Source: JBBIQS01 sp037442205 (GTDB lineage: Bacteria > Myxococcota > Myxococcia > Myxococcales > UBA5297). From it: a stretch of 64,000 nucleotides of DNA. The notes under the pieces are model-generated. The model did no database searches and had not been told where the DNA came from. It saw nothing but the letters and a program-made list of their open reading frames with translations. Positions 17,175-26,515 of the stretch are shown piece by piece (within the stretch, counting starts at the first letter, position 1; each line of letters opens with the position of its first letter). The stretch is taken from the NCBI GenBank assembly GCA_037442205.1, contig JBBIQS010000040.1, positions 1-64,000 on the forward strand, in the 5' to 3' direction. The position numbers were made by a program, and so were the translations under genes.

Positions 17175-17501
17175 GCGAGCCTTCCCGCCGCCCAGGCAAT
17201 CTCGACCGCGCCGGCCGCCTTCGTGCGGCATGGCCCAGGCTTGTTCCGCGCCGTGCTGTTCTGCCGGCGAGGCTCGAGCCGATAGACCCGATGGTTGCCC
17301 TGGCAAGCTTCTCGCTGTGCGCGCCCAGGGCCGAGGCCGCCGCGGCCGGGCGAACCGCATGCTCAGGACCGCCTCGCCGGCTCGGCCGCCGGAGCCTCCA
17401 GCGCCACTGCCCGCAACACGGCGGCGGCGCCGATCCTCGAAGGACCGACGCCGCCGTTGGCATTCAGACTGCGGCCGCGGACCAGCCGCCCGCGATCCCA
17501 G
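17175..17501. other. Intergenic region between convergent panD and CoA-transferase genes
   Basis: 327 bp with no protein-like frame that I can support. It holds a perfect 9-bp inverted repeat ACGGCGGCG / CGCCGCCGT (17418-17426 with 17449-17457) with a nested TCCT/AGGA, a possible bidirectional terminator, but neither side has a T tract. Confidence 0.4.
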
Positions 17502-19016
17502 CTACTTCGGGAACGCGCGGCAGGCGGCTTCGTAGTCGCGCCACCAGCCCTGCAGCACCGCCATGTCGGTGGGGCGCGGCTCGTCGCCGCCGCCGGCGAC
17601 CCTCATGTACTCGCGCAGCAGCGGCCGGAAGTGCGGATGGGCGCACTTCTCGATGATCTCCTCCGCCCGCCGCTTGGCCGAGCGGATCTCGGTGTTGACC
17701 GTGAACCCCTGCTCGGTGACCAGGCACTTGATGTCGTGCTCGGTGTGGTCGATGTGGCGCACGTAGGGCAGCACGCAGCTGACGGTGCGGCCGTCCTTGA
17801 GCTTGCGAACCGAGGGGGTGTGGACCACCGACAGGTAGGCGTTGCGCAGGAAGTCGCCCGAGCCGCCCAGCCCGTTGACCACCTTCGAGCCGTCTATGTG
17901 CGTCGAGTTGGCGTGGCCGTAGATGTCGAACTCGATCGGCGTGTTCATCGCCACTACGAACAGCCGGGTGATCAGCTCGGGCGAGTTGGAGATCCACATC
18001 GGCCGCAGCACCAGTTTGTCGCGGCAGCGCTCGAACTGCTCCTCGAACTTCTTGCGCGCCGGGGGCGAGAAGCTGATCGCGGTCGCCGAGGCGGAGTCGA
18101 ACTTCACGTCGTCCTCGACGTAGCGCATCATCCCGTCCTGGAAGACCTCGGTCCAGAAGCGGATCTTGGTGAACGGCGAGCGGTACAGCTCGCCGACGAT
18201 GGCGTTGGCCACGTTGCCCACACCCGACTGGATCGGCGGCAGCCGCTTGCCCCACCCCAGCCACTTCTGGCAGGAGACCAGGAACTCGACCACGTTGCCG
18301 GCGATCTTGCGGTCGATCTCCTCCACCTCCTTGAAGTCCACCCCGTAGTCCGGGATCTTCGACTCGACCACCGCCACCACCTTCGAGATGTCGAACTCGA
18401 CATAGGGCGTGCCGATCCGGTCGCGCACGTTGAGCACCGGCAGCGGCCAGCCGACCTTGGGGTGCACCTGCGGCAGGGAGATGTCGTGGAAGCCGGTGTA
18501 GTCGGGGATGGCGGTATTCACCTCGAGGATCACCTGCTTGGCCTTGACCAGCGCCTCGGCGCTGATCCCCACCGACGAGCTGAGGATCACGCTGCCGTCA
18601 GGCCGGATCCGCGAGACCTCGACCACCGCCAGGTCGATGTCGCCGTAGATCCCGTACATCAGGTTGCGGGCGAAGACCGACAGGTGGACGTCGGCGAAGT
18701 CCATCGCGCCTTGGTGGATGAGCTTGCGGCTCACCGGCGAGGACATGTATGGCCCGCGGCGGCCGATGAACGGCGCCAGCGGCCCCTCGACGTCGTCGGA
18801 CAGCGAGGCGCCGCTGAGCAGCGTCAGCCGGGTCTCGGGGGCGTTCTTGGCCAGGTGGCGAGCCAAGGCCGGCAGGAAGGTCTTGGGTTCGCCGGACTTG
18901 GTGAATCCGCTGATCGCCAGGGTGTTGCGGTGGTGCACCAACTTCACCGCCTCCTCCACCGGCATCAGCTTCTTCAGCAACTGCGGACACTCCACTCTCT
19001 CCTTCAAATCAGCCAT
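17502..19016 (-). CDS. Acetyl-CoA hydrolase / succinyl-CoA:acetate CoA-transferase family enzyme
   Basis: 504 aa, full length for the Ach1/Cat1/SucC family of class I-type CoA-transferases. Visible blocks: AISGFTKSGEPKTF near residue 33, YGDIDLAVVEVS, IQSGVGNVANAI near 262-273, FWTEVFQDGMMRY with the Glu expected to form the acyl-glutamyl intermediate, and GHANSTHIDGSKVVNGLGGSGDF near 368-390. The reaction moves CoA between acetate and succinate (or another acyl group), so it may interconvert acetyl-CoA and succinyl-CoA in anaerobic acetate metabolism. Substrate not fixed by sequence. GGAGGAGACC precedes the ATG. Single gene, divergent from the DUF6209-like gene. Confidence 0.9.
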   Translation of the reverse strand: MADLKERVECPQLLKKLMPVEEAVKLVHHRNTLAISGFTKSGEPKTFLPALARHLAKNAPETRLTLLSGASLSDDVEGPLAPFIGRRGPYMSSPVSRKLIHQGAMDFADVHLSVFARNLMYGIYGDIDLAVVEVSRIRPDGSVILSSSVGISAEALVKAKQVILEVNTAIPDYTGFHDISLPQVHPKVGWPLPVLNVRDRIGTPYVEFDISKVVAVVESKIPDYGVDFKEVEEIDRKIAGNVVEFLVSCQKWLGWGKRLPPIQSGVGNVANAIVGELYRSPFTKIRFWTEVFQDGMMRYVEDDVKFDSASATAISFSPPARKKFEEQFERCRDKLVLRPMWISNSPELITRLFVVAMNTPIEFDIYGHANSTHIDGSKVVNGLGGSGDFLRNAYLSVVHTPSVRKLKDGRTVSCVLPYVRHIDHTEHDIKCLVTEQGFTVNTEIRSAKRRAEEIIEKCAHPHFRPLLREYMRVAGGGDEPRPTDMAVLQGWWRDYEAACRAFPK

Positions 19017-19301
19017 GGTCTCCTCCTCCGCACGCTCTGCTCAGTTGCGCTGCCGCCGGCCCCTCCCGGCCATGCCGGCCTGCCGTCCTTCCCGCCCTGG
19101 CGCTCGCCGCCAGGGTTCCAGCATCTGATGTCCCAGCTCGCTCCCGGGAGCAAGAAACCTCTCGGGCCCTCGGCCGAACAGCGGCCGATTGAGACTCGGC
19201 TCGGCAGCCTGCCCTCGATAAGCCCCGGGCGATCCGGGCTAGGCAGCCGCCCCGCGATGTGGATAATGCCGCCCACACACCTGGAAACACTGGAGGAAGA
19301 T

Positions 19302-19907
19302 ATGGCCAAGTCGGCAAACACCAAGAAGCCTGCCGCCAAGAGTGGCGCAGATCAGAAGTCCAAGCCCGCCCCCGCCAAGAAGGCGGCGGCCAAGAAGACT
19401 GAGACCGCGGCGGTCGCCGCGCCGGCTCCTGCCCCGGTGGCGGCGGCCCCCAAGGCTGTGGCGGCTGTGGCCGTGGCTCCCAGGGCCGCGGCTCCCAAGA
19501 CCGCGGCGCCTGCCCCCGTGGCGGCCGCTCCCAAGTCCGCGGCTTCCGCGGCCAAGAGCGCCAAGCTGCTGTTCAACGAGCGCTGGCGCATCGACCTGAC
19601 CGGCGAGCTGATCGCCGGCGGCCAGCTGACCATCGAATACCGCCCCGAGCGCGCCCTGCTCCCCGAGGCCAAGAAGGGCTTCTCGGTCCAGGCGTTCGCC
19701 AAGTTCGTCCCCGGCAACAACGTGGTCGAGGGTCAGGCGGTCGACTCGCAGCAGGGCAAGGCCAAGGCAATGCCGATGACCGTGGCCATCCCCGCTGACG
19801 CCCGCCAGGTGCAGGTGTGGTTCCGCCACGTCGCCAAGGCCGACCATCCCGCCGAAGCCTGGGACAGCAACTTCGGCCACAACTACCGCTTCGAGATCCG
19901 CGCCTAG
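19302..19907 (+). CDS. DUF6209-like protein with histone H1-like Lys/Ala/Pro N-terminus
   Basis: 201 aa from ATG 19302, with GGAGGA at 19292-19297. Residues 1-95 are almost only Ala, Lys, Pro, Ser and Thr (KKPAAKSGADQKSKPAPAKK and similar), like the tails of bacterial histone H1/AlgP-like proteins and able to bind DNA or polyanions. Residues about 97-201 form a beta-rich domain (LLFNERWRIDLTGELIAGG, TIEYRPERALLP, QVQVWFRHV, DSNFGHNYRFEI) that I associate with DUF6209, function unknown. No signal peptide, so cytoplasmic. A terminator-like hairpin follows. Confidence 0.75.
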   Translation: MAKSANTKKPAAKSGADQKSKPAPAKKAAAKKTETAAVAAPAPAPVAAAPKAVAAVAVAPRAAAPKTAAPAPVAAAPKSAASAAKSAKLLFNERWRIDLTGELIAGGQLTIEYRPERALLPEAKKGFSVQAFAKFVPGNNVVEGQAVDSQQGKAKAMPMTVAIPADARQVQVWFRHVAKADHPAEAWDSNFGHNYRFEIRA

Positions 19908-19934
19908 CGAACTTCCGCCAGCCGCCTTCGGCCT

Positions 19935-19965
19935 CGGGCGCCTTCCCTCTGTGGGGAGGCGCCCG
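19935..19965 (+). terminator. Hairpin between convergent genes
   Basis: CGGGCGCCTTCCC (19935-19947) pairs with GGGGAGGCGCCCG (19953-19965), loop TCTGT, one G-U pair. It starts 28 nt after the upstream stop. Only a short TT follows, so strength is uncertain; it could serve both strands. Confidence 0.55.
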
Positions 19966-19986
19966 TTCGCATTGGCGGCGCACGAG

Positions 19987-20673
19987 CTACTTGTCGAAAG
20001 ACCGGAGCGCCGCCGGCTTCGGCGGGCCGCTGAAGATGCCCAGCTCCGGGGTCGCCTTGCCCTCGGCTGTCACCGCACGCGTGAGGACCGGCGAGCGGAC
20101 GGCGAAGGCAATGACCCGCAGCTCGCCGCGCTCGCGAACCAGGGTGAAGTGCCCGCTCGCCGGCGCGCCCTTGGCGAAGGCGAGCTCGTAGTCCACCTCG
20201 AGCACCGGGCCCCCGATCCAGCGCACGCGGTAGCCGCTGCGCGCCTCGACCCTCTTGAAGTCTCCCAAGGCCTCGACCAGGCGCGCGCCGGAGTCGCTGG
20301 CAACCCCGCGCTCGAGCGCCGGGCGCAGGCCGTTGGCGACCGGTGCTCCCTCGAAGGTCCGCCGGCAGGTCGCCTCCAGAAAGCCGGCCACCGCGGCCGG
20401 CCCCTGGTCCAGGGCCTCCTGCACCCTCAGGTAGGCCGAGCCAGCGACGTAGAGCTGCAGGGCGCCAGCGACGATGCCCACCCAGGCCATCCCCGCGCCC
20501 TTGAGGGCGGCGTTGCCGCGCAGCTGCAGCAGCGCCACCACGCCCAGCGGCAACCCGAGGATGCCTCCGATCCCGGGGCACAGCAGCGAGCAGAGCCCGG
20601 CAATGACCCCCGTCCAGCACGTGCGCGCCGCCTCCTGGAGCACGCGGGCTGGGCCGGCAGCAGGCTGGTCCAT
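19987..20673 (-). CDS. DUF4190-type membrane protein
   Basis: 228 aa from ATG 20673 (MDQPAAGPARV); an ATG at 20691 is also in frame. Two membrane helices, about 20-48 (GVIAGLCSLLCPGIGGILGL and on) and 60-85 (GAGMAWVGIVAGALQLYVAG), with the polar loop RGNAALKGAG between them. This is the DUF4190 arrangement (small helical hairpin domain often at the N-terminus of bacterial membrane proteins). The ~140-residue C-terminal part is soluble alpha/beta with no recognised family (WIGGPVLEVDYELAFAKG). It follows the chemosensory cheY by 26 nt on the same strand, so it may be the last gene of that cluster. Function unknown. Confidence 0.65.
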   Translation of the reverse strand: MDQPAAGPARVLQEAARTCWTGVIAGLCSLLCPGIGGILGLPLGVVALLQLRGNAALKGAGMAWVGIVAGALQLYVAGSAYLRVQEALDQGPAAVAGFLEATCRRTFEGAPVANGLRPALERGVASDSGARLVEALGDFKRVEARSGYRVRWIGGPVLEVDYELAFAKGAPASGHFTLVRERGELRVIAFAVRSPVLTRAVTAEGKATPELGIFSGPPKPAALRSFDK

Positions 20674-20699
20674 GGTTCCCCCTGCCCTCAAGCCGGCGG

Positions 20700-21077
20700 C
20701 TAGAGCTTGAGCAGCTCACGCACCGTCGCCAGCACAGCTTGGGCCCTGAGCGGCTTGACCAGGTAGGCGTTGGCGCCCAGGGCCAGGGCCTTGCGGCGGT
20801 CCTCTGGCGCGGCCTCGGTGGTGATCACCACTACCGGCACCCCGCGGTGGGTCGATGCCTCGGCGCGCACCATCGAGATCAGCTTGAGCCCGTCCATGAC
20901 CGGCATATTGATGTCGGTGAGGATGATGTCGAACTGCTCTCCGGTCAGGCGCTTGAGCGCCTCGGCCCCGTCGCCCGCCTCCAGGCACACCAGGCCTTCG
21001 ATGCGCTGAAGCGCGTAGACGATGCTGCGGCGCATCGCCTGGGAGTCGTCAATCACCAGCGCCTTCAACGGAGCCAC
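20700..21077 (-). CDS. CheY-like single-domain response regulator
   Basis: 125 aa with a GTG start at 21077, supported by GGAGG six bases upstream. A single receiver domain: acidic pair Asp10-Asp11, phospho-acceptor Asp55 in LTDINMPVMDG, switch Thr in VVITTEA, and Lys in YLVKPL. No output domain, so it likely acts by protein binding downstream of CheA. It lies 81 nt after cheB in the same direction. A second CheY-like protein is encoded at the other end of the cluster. Confidence 0.93.
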   Translation of the reverse strand: MAPLKALVIDDSQAMRRSIVYALQRIEGLVCLEAGDGAEALKRLTGEQFDIILTDINMPVMDGLKLISMVRAEASTHRGVPVVVITTEAAPEDRRKALALGANAYLVKPLRAQAVLATVRELLKL

Positions 21078-21158
21078 CGCGTTCCTCCTCGAGAGGAGAG
21101 CAGCCTAGCACAGCCCCGGCGAGGGGAAGGTTTCCGATTGTTGGCAGCGCCCACCAGT

Positions 21159-22184
21159 TCACCTTTCGCCCTCGCGGGCGAAGCGCACCAGCTCGTCGGC
21201 GATGGCCTCCAGCGGCAGGACCCGGTCGGCGGCGCCGGCGGCGATCGCCTCCTTGGGCATCCCGAAGATGACCGCGCTCTGCTCGGACTCGGCGACGGTG
21301 TGTGCGCCGCGGCGCTTGAGGGCGAGCATGCCGTCTCTCCCGTCGCTGCCCATGCCGGTGAGGAGCACGCCCACCCCGTCCTGGCCCAGCAATTCGGCGG
21401 CGCTGCAGAAGAGCGCATCGACCGAAGGGACGTGCTTGTCCGCGTCCGCGGCGGCGGCCAGCTGGACTTCGAGGGCTCCGCCGCGCTCGGCCAGCCGCAT
21501 GTGGAAGCCGCCGGGGGCGACCAGGGCTTTGCCGGCGGCGAGCAGATCGCTCGGTTTGGCCTCGCCCACTTCGAACGCCGAGGTCCGATCCAGCCTCTCT
21601 GCAAAAGCCCGGGTGAAGCGCTCCGGCATGTGCTGGGCGACCAGCAGGCACAGGGGAAGGTCACCCGGCAGCGCGGCGAAGAGCCGCTGCAGCGCCGGCG
21701 GGCCCCCGGTCGAGGCGCCGATCACCGCCACCTTGAAGCGGCGAGCGCCCTTCCTGGCCCGGGCCGGACGGGCCGGAGGCTCGCGCCGCAGCAGGCGCAC
21801 GGCGCGGATCTTCTCCAGCAGCTCCTCGCGGACCTGCTGCGTTTCCTTGGAAAAATGGCGCGCCGGCTTGGCGATGAAATCGATCGCTCCCAGCTCGAGG
21901 GCCTTGAAGACGTCGTGGCGGCCGCTGTAGCCGGAGACCACGATCACCGGGATGTCGGACTTGGCGCGCAGCAGCCGCAGGAAGGTGAAGCCGTCCACCC
22001 CCGGCATCTCCAGGTCGAGGGTGATCACGTCGGGCTTGAGCTCCAGCGCGGCCTTGAGCCCCTCCTCGCCGTTGGAGGCGATGGCCACCACCGCGATCTC
22101 CTCGGCGCTGCGCAGCATCTCCGACAGCGCCCGGCGGTTGTAGGCCGAGTCGTCGATCACCAGGACGCGGATCTGCTTGGCCAC
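21159..22184 (-). CDS. cheB: Chemoreceptor glutamate methylesterase/deamidase CheB
   Basis: 341 aa, full length. Receiver domain with Asp11-Asp12 and phosphorylation site Asp57 in LDLEMPGVDG, an Arg/Pro-rich linker (about 130-150), then the methylesterase domain with the catalytic triad Ser158 (IGASTGG), His185 (AQHMPERF) and Asp281 (TGMGSDG). It removes methyl groups from chemoreceptor glutamates under CheA control. 19 nt after cheR. No receptor gene is in the window, so its target is encoded elsewhere. Confidence 0.96.
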   Translation of the reverse strand: MAKQIRVLVIDDSAYNRRALSEMLRSAEEIAVVAIASNGEEGLKAALELKPDVITLDLEMPGVDGFTFLRLLRAKSDIPVIVVSGYSGRHDVFKALELGAIDFIAKPARHFSKETQQVREELLEKIRAVRLLRREPPARPARARKGARRFKVAVIGASTGGPPALQRLFAALPGDLPLCLLVAQHMPERFTRAFAERLDRTSAFEVGEAKPSDLLAAGKALVAPGGFHMRLAERGGALEVQLAAAADADKHVPSVDALFCSAAELLGQDGVGVLLTGMGSDGRDGMLALKRRGAHTVAESEQSAVIFGMPKEAIAAGAADRVLPLEAIADELVRFAREGER

Positions 22185-22202
22185 GCCGTGCTCCTTGCCC
22201 GC

Positions 22203-23060
22203 TCACAAGCTCGGCGGCTTGCGATAGATGAGGTCGTGCTCGAGGTTGACCAGCTCGAAGTCGGCAGTCAGGTTGATCAGGCTCTCGGAGTGGCCCAGCA
22301 GCAGGTATCCGCCCTCGTGGAGCTTGGCCCAGAAGGCCTTGAGCAGCCGCCGGCGGGCCTCCAGGTCGAAGTAGATCATCACGTTGCGGCAGAAGATGAC
22401 GTCCATCTTCCCCAGCAGCGCCGTCGAGCGCTCGTCGAGCAGGTTCATGTGCCCGAACGCCACCTGCTGCTTGAGCGCGGCGCTGACCTGGAACCGCCCG
22501 TCGGCCTCGGCGGTGAAATGGCGCGCCAGCAGCTCCTCGGGCGTCTCGCGCAGCGCGCTGCGCGAGTAGACGCCCCGCCGCGCCCGGGAGATCATCCCCC
22601 GAGAGATGTCCGAGCCGAAGACCTCCACATCCCAGCCGAAGAACCGCCCGCTCTCCTTGATCAGGATGGCCAGGGTGTAGGCCTCCTCCCCGCTCGAGCA
22701 CCCCGCCGACCAGATGCGCAGCTTGCGCGAGCGCTCCTTCTCCTTGGCCAACGCCGGTAGCAGCTCCTCGCGGAATGACTTGAGCTGCATCGGCTCGCGG
22801 AAGAAGTAGGTCTCGTTGGTGGCCAGCGCCTCGACCGCCTCCTCCAGCTCGGCACCGCGTCGCGGGTCGAAGCGCAGCAGCCGGTAGTAGGCGGTGAAGT
22901 CGGTGAGCCCGTTGGCCTTGAGCCGCGGCGCCAGCCGGCGCTCGACCAGATAGCGCTGGTCCTCGCGCAGCCGCAGGCCGCAGTGGGCATGGATCAGCTC
23001 GCCCAGGAGCCGCAGCTCCTCAGGAGTCATCTCCGGGCGCAGGAGATCGTCGGGGGCCAT
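22203..23060 (-). CDS. cheR: Chemoreceptor glutamate methyltransferase CheR
   Basis: 285 aa. The N-terminal helical CheR domain (TPEELRLLGELIHAHCGL), the linker ALATNETYFFREP, and the SAM-binding domain with WSAGCSSGEEAYTLAIL, VFGSDISRG, DVIFCRNVMIYFD and GGYLLLGHSESL, all diagnostic. It methylates receptor glutamates using S-adenosylmethionine. The beta-subdomain and fold look intact, and no C-terminal TPR is present. Four nt from the HEAT gene and followed by cheB, so the adaptation pair is co-transcribed. Confidence 0.96.
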   Translation of the reverse strand: MAPDDLLRPEMTPEELRLLGELIHAHCGLRLREDQRYLVERRLAPRLKANGLTDFTAYYRLLRFDPRRGAELEEAVEALATNETYFFREPMQLKSFREELLPALAKEKERSRKLRIWSAGCSSGEEAYTLAILIKESGRFFGWDVEVFGSDISRGMISRARRGVYSRSALRETPEELLARHFTAEADGRFQVSAALKQQVAFGHMNLLDERSTALLGKMDVIFCRNVMIYFDLEARRRLLKAFWAKLHEGGYLLLGHSESLINLTADFELVNLEHDLIYRKPPSL

Positions 23061-23064
23061 CGCG

Positions 23065-25091
23065 CTAGCGCCCGGACGGAGCCGGCCGCTCCTCGAGGGC
23101 CCGCACCGCCTCGGCCAGGGCCTCGGCGGCCAGCGGGTCGCGCTCGGCGGTGACCAGCGGCCTCAGCTCGGGCAGCAGCGAGCGGTCCCCGGCGATGGCG
23201 ATGGCTCGCGCCGCTGCCCGCCGCACGTCCCAGCGCGGATTGCGCGCCGCCTCGAGCAGCACCGGGCCGGCAGCCGGCAGCGCCGCCGCGGCGTCCACCG
23301 CCTCCTTGACCACCTCGGGATCGCCGTGGTGCACCGCCCGCATCAGCACCTCTGGAACCGCGCACCCCAGCCGCGCCAGCGAGCGCACCGCGGCGATGGC
23401 CGGGAGCACTTCCGGAGTCCCAGGTTGGGACTCGCCGCGCATCACCGCCGCCGCCAGCGCCGGGGCCGCGCCGCGATCGCCCAGAGACCCCAGGGCGTCG
23501 GCCGCCGCCGCCGCCACCGACGGCTCGGCGTCTGTAGCGCCTGAACCAGCGAGGGAACCGATTCCTTGGAACCCAGGCCGCCCAGGCCCCGGGCCGCCGC
23601 CGCCCGCACCTCGAAGGCCTCGTCCGCCAGCGAAAGCCTCAGCAACTCCTCCACTGCCGGCTCTCCGAGTGACGTCGCGGCCTGGGCCGCCGCCAATCGC
23701 ACCTCGGGACGCTCGCTCCGAAGCGCCGCCTTCAGCGCCGGCAGATCCTCCGGCCCGCCGACCTCTCCCAGGACCTTGAGCGCCTCGGAGGCGGCAGGGC
23801 CATCGAGCAGCCCTCGCAGCGCGCGCTGCACGCCGGGGCGGTCCGCCTTGGCGATGGCCGCCAGCGCCCGCCCAGCCTCGGCTCCCAGCGAACGATCTTC
23901 GAGCAGCCGCGCCAGCGTCGGAATCGCCCCCGGATCGGCCAACGCCCCCAGCGCCTCGACCGCGAGCCGGCGCTCCTGCTCTCCTCCGGCCCGCGCCAAC
24001 TCGACCAGAGCCGGCGTCGCCGAGCGCTCCCTGAGCCGCGACAGCGCCCGGATGGCGAGCAGCCGCGCCTCGGGAAGCAGGTTGGGAAGCGCCTCGAGCA
24101 GCGCTGGGCCGGCGGAAGCGCCCATCCCCGCCACCGCGTGCAGCGCGGCGTCGCGGACGGACTCCTCGACCCCCGCCTTCACGACCGCGGGCGCGTCGGC
24201 TGGCTCTCCCACGAGCCCGAGCACCCGGACTGCGCCTTCGCTCGCCAGCGCGTTGCCGGCGGCCAGCACCTCGCGCGCCCGCTCCGCCAGCCTGGAGGTG
24301 GACTTGGAGGTCGCCTTGATCGCCTGGGCGAGCCCCTGGAGGCCGCGGTCGCGGTAGCGCTTGACCTGCTCCGCCAGCGCCGCGAAGGCCGCCTCGCGCG
24401 TGCCTCGCGACGGATCCTTCAACCCCTCGGCGATCAGCTCCAGCGACGCCCTTCCAGAGATGGTTCCCAGCAGGCGCAGCACCGCGCGCCGCAGCATTCT
24501 GTCGCGCGCCAGAGGAGCCAGCACAGCCAGCGGCGGGGCCCGCCCCAGCTGCCCCAGGGCCTCCAGCGCTGCCAGCTTCACGTAGCGGCTCTCGCTCGAC
24601 AGCAGTCCCTCGAGCGCGCCGGCTGCCTCGGTGCGGCCCAGTTTGCCGAGCGCCTCGGCAGCGGCCGCACGGATGTTGTCGTCCTGATCCTTGAGCGCGC
24701 CCTCCAGCGCCGCCGCGGCCGCCGGGTCGCCGATGCTCCCCAGGATGTCGCAGGCGAGCTTGCGCACGTCGGGATCCGGATCGCTCAGCCGCTTCGACAG
24801 CGGCCCGATGGCGCCGGTTCCGATGAGCGACAGCGCCTCGGCGGCGGCATTGCGGGCCCCTGCCTCGTCCCCCAGGCTCAACAGCGCCAGCAGCTTCTCG
24901 AGCTCCGGCTGGCGGGCCGCGGCCATCTTCTCCACCGCCGCCCGGCGCACCCGCCAGCTGGGGTCGGACATCCGCGCCAGCACCGTCGCCTGGTCCCGGT
25001 CCGGGTCGAGGGACAGCACCGCGCGGTAGCGCGCCTCTTCCTCGGCCCCCAGCGACTTGTCGGCGGCCAGCGCGCCCGGCTCGTTGCTCAC
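23065..25091 (-). pseudogene. HEAT-repeat protein of the chemosensory cluster, interrupted by a one-base frameshift
   Basis: GTG start at 25091 (VSNEPGALAADK) with GGAGG seven bases upstream. More than fifteen HEAT/PBS-lyase-like repeats of about 31 residues (DPSWRVRRAAVEKM, DPDVRKLACDILGSIGD, DQDDNIRAAAAEALGKLG, AFEVRAAAARGLGGLG) make a long alpha-solenoid. At about 23532 the repeat pattern breaks: VPSLVQALQ changes frame and resumes as DAEPSVAAAAADALGSLGD. Adding one G (CTACAGGACGCC) restores it, and the 2027-nt span becomes 676 codons. The intact protein would be 675 aa. HEAT proteins are known partners in some myxobacterial chemosensory systems; here it sits between cheW and cheR. Likely an assembly error, but a real mutation is possible. 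Confidence 0.8.
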
Positions 25092-25178
25092 GGTGATTCC
25101 TCCGCCCCCCACAGCGACTGCGCGGAGCGCATGTTAGCCAAAACTCGGTCCGCAGGCGCCTCGACGCGCGACCGCCCG

Positions 25179-25706
25179 CTAGCCGACCGAACTTTCGGGT
25201 TCGCCGCGGCGCGCCAGCGCCCGCACCTCGCTCCCGGGGACCTTCTCCGACGACTCGAGCAGCGCCTTGAGGTTGAGCAGCAACTTGAGCCGATCGGTCG
25301 GGCCGCACACCCCGAGGAAGAAGCGCGGGCCCTTGCTCAGCAGCGAGGGAGCGCGCTTCACCTGCGAGCGCGGAACCCGCAAGACCTCGATCACCGCGTC
25401 CACCAGCAGCCCGACGGTCTTCCCGCCCACCAGGCAGATCAGGGTCTTGCTCTTCTTGGTGGGCTCGACCGAAGGCAGCCCCAGGCGCTTGCGCAGATCG
25501 ACCACCGGGACGATGCCGCCGCGCAGGTGGATGACCCCCTCGATGAACTCGGGGGCCCGCGGCACCGCGGTCACCTTGAGCGGCTGGATGATCTCGCGGA
25601 TGCGCATGATGTCGAGGACGTACTCCTCGCCCCCGACCGAGAAGACGCACAGCTGGACGATCGGATCGTCGGGAGCAGGCTGTACGGTGCCCGCGAGCGG
25701 AGTCAT
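25179..25706 (-). CDS. cheW: CheW-like coupling protein (second)
   Basis: 175 aa. A single CheW domain: VQLCVFSVGGEEYVLDIMRI, VPRAPEFIEGVIHLRGGIVP, DLRKRLGL and LLVDAVIEVLRV are the conserved strands that join chemoreceptors to CheA. The start overlaps the stop of the upstream cheW (ATGA). A short C-terminal extension (SSEKVPGSEVRALARRGEPE) is not conserved. With two different CheW proteins the array can hold distinct adaptors. Confidence 0.93.
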   Translation of the reverse strand: MTPLAGTVQPAPDDPIVQLCVFSVGGEEYVLDIMRIREIIQPLKVTAVPRAPEFIEGVIHLRGGIVPVVDLRKRLGLPSVEPTKKSKTLICLVGGKTVGLLVDAVIEVLRVPRSQVKRAPSLLSKGPRFFLGVCGPTDRLKLLLNLKALLESSEKVPGSEVRALARRGEPESSVG

Positions 25707-26407
25707 GCGTCGCCTGCCTCGGGGTTCGCCCGGCCCAGCAGTGCCGCCAGGTTCAGCACCACGAACATCCGGCCGTGGCGGCGCCCGATGCCGCGCAGGC
25801 AGTCGTTGTCGAGCCCTCCGCCGATCCCAGGCGGTGGCGCCTCGATCGTCGAGGGGCGGATGCGCACCACCTCCGCGACCGCGTCCACCAGCAGGCCGAT
25901 CGGCCCCTCGCCGACCTCGACCACCACCACGCGTGCGGCGCGGCTTAGCGGCAGGGCCGCCGGCGCCAGCCCCAACCGATGCCGGACCTGGTAGACCGGC
26001 ATCACCTCGCCGCGCAGGTTCATGATCCCCAGCACCTCGGACGGCGTCCGCGGGACCTCGGTGATCGCCGGCACCTTCACGATCTCGCGGACCAGCGAAA
26101 GCTCCAGCGCGTACTCCTCGCCGCCCAGGATGAAGGTGAGCAGCTCCTGCAGACCCTCGTCGGGCGCCGGCTCGTCCGCCGGCTCCTCGCCAATCAGATC
26201 GGCCAGCTCTCCCGGATCCTCGTCAGCTCGGTGAAAGAACTCCGCCAGAGGATCGGGAGAGGATCGGCGCTCGGATTCGGAGGCAGTGCCGTTGAGCGGA
26301 GGCTGAGGAGCGCTGGCTTCGACCGGCGCAGGCTCGGCCGCGGAGCCCGGCTGTCCGTGGGGCTGCCCGGCTGCCTTGGCTCGCTTGCGCGGCTCGACGA
26401 AGTCCAT
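25703..26407 (-). CDS. cheW: CheW-like protein with disordered N-terminal extension (first)
   Basis: 234 aa. Residues 1-85 are Pro/Ala/Glu-rich and probably unstructured. The CheW domain follows (LQELLTFILGGEEYALELS, VPRTPSEVLGIMNLRGEVMP, HRLGL, PIGLLVDAVAEVVRI). It ends with the SDNDCLRGIGRRHGR-like loop and FVVLNLAALLG. It lies 108 nt after cheA and overlaps the second cheW by 4 nt. The extension is longer than in classic CheW and may set spacing or bind another partner. Confidence 0.92.
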   Translation of the reverse strand: MDFVEPRKRAKAAGQPHGQPGSAAEPAPVEASAPQPPLNGTASESERRSSPDPLAEFFHRADEDPGELADLIGEEPADEPAPDEGLQELLTFILGGEEYALELSLVREIVKVPAITEVPRTPSEVLGIMNLRGEVMPVYQVRHRLGLAPAALPLSRAARVVVVEVGEGPIGLLVDAVAEVVRIRPSTIEAPPPGIGGGLDNDCLRGIGRRHGRMFVVLNLAALLGRANPEAGDA

Positions 26408-26515
26408 TGTCAGAACTCTACCCTCTCACGAGCCCAACGTCCGTGTTCCGCGTCCGCCGCCGCCTTCCGCTGCCGACAGGAGGCCGCCGAGCACTCCGAG
26501 AACGGCGGACCGCGC

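Noticed and set aside
17295..19300. Long plus-strand frame leading into the DUF6209-like gene
   Set aside because: The region before 19302 is antisense to the CoA-transferase gene and not protein-like; only the part after the Shine-Dalgarno at 19292 is supported.
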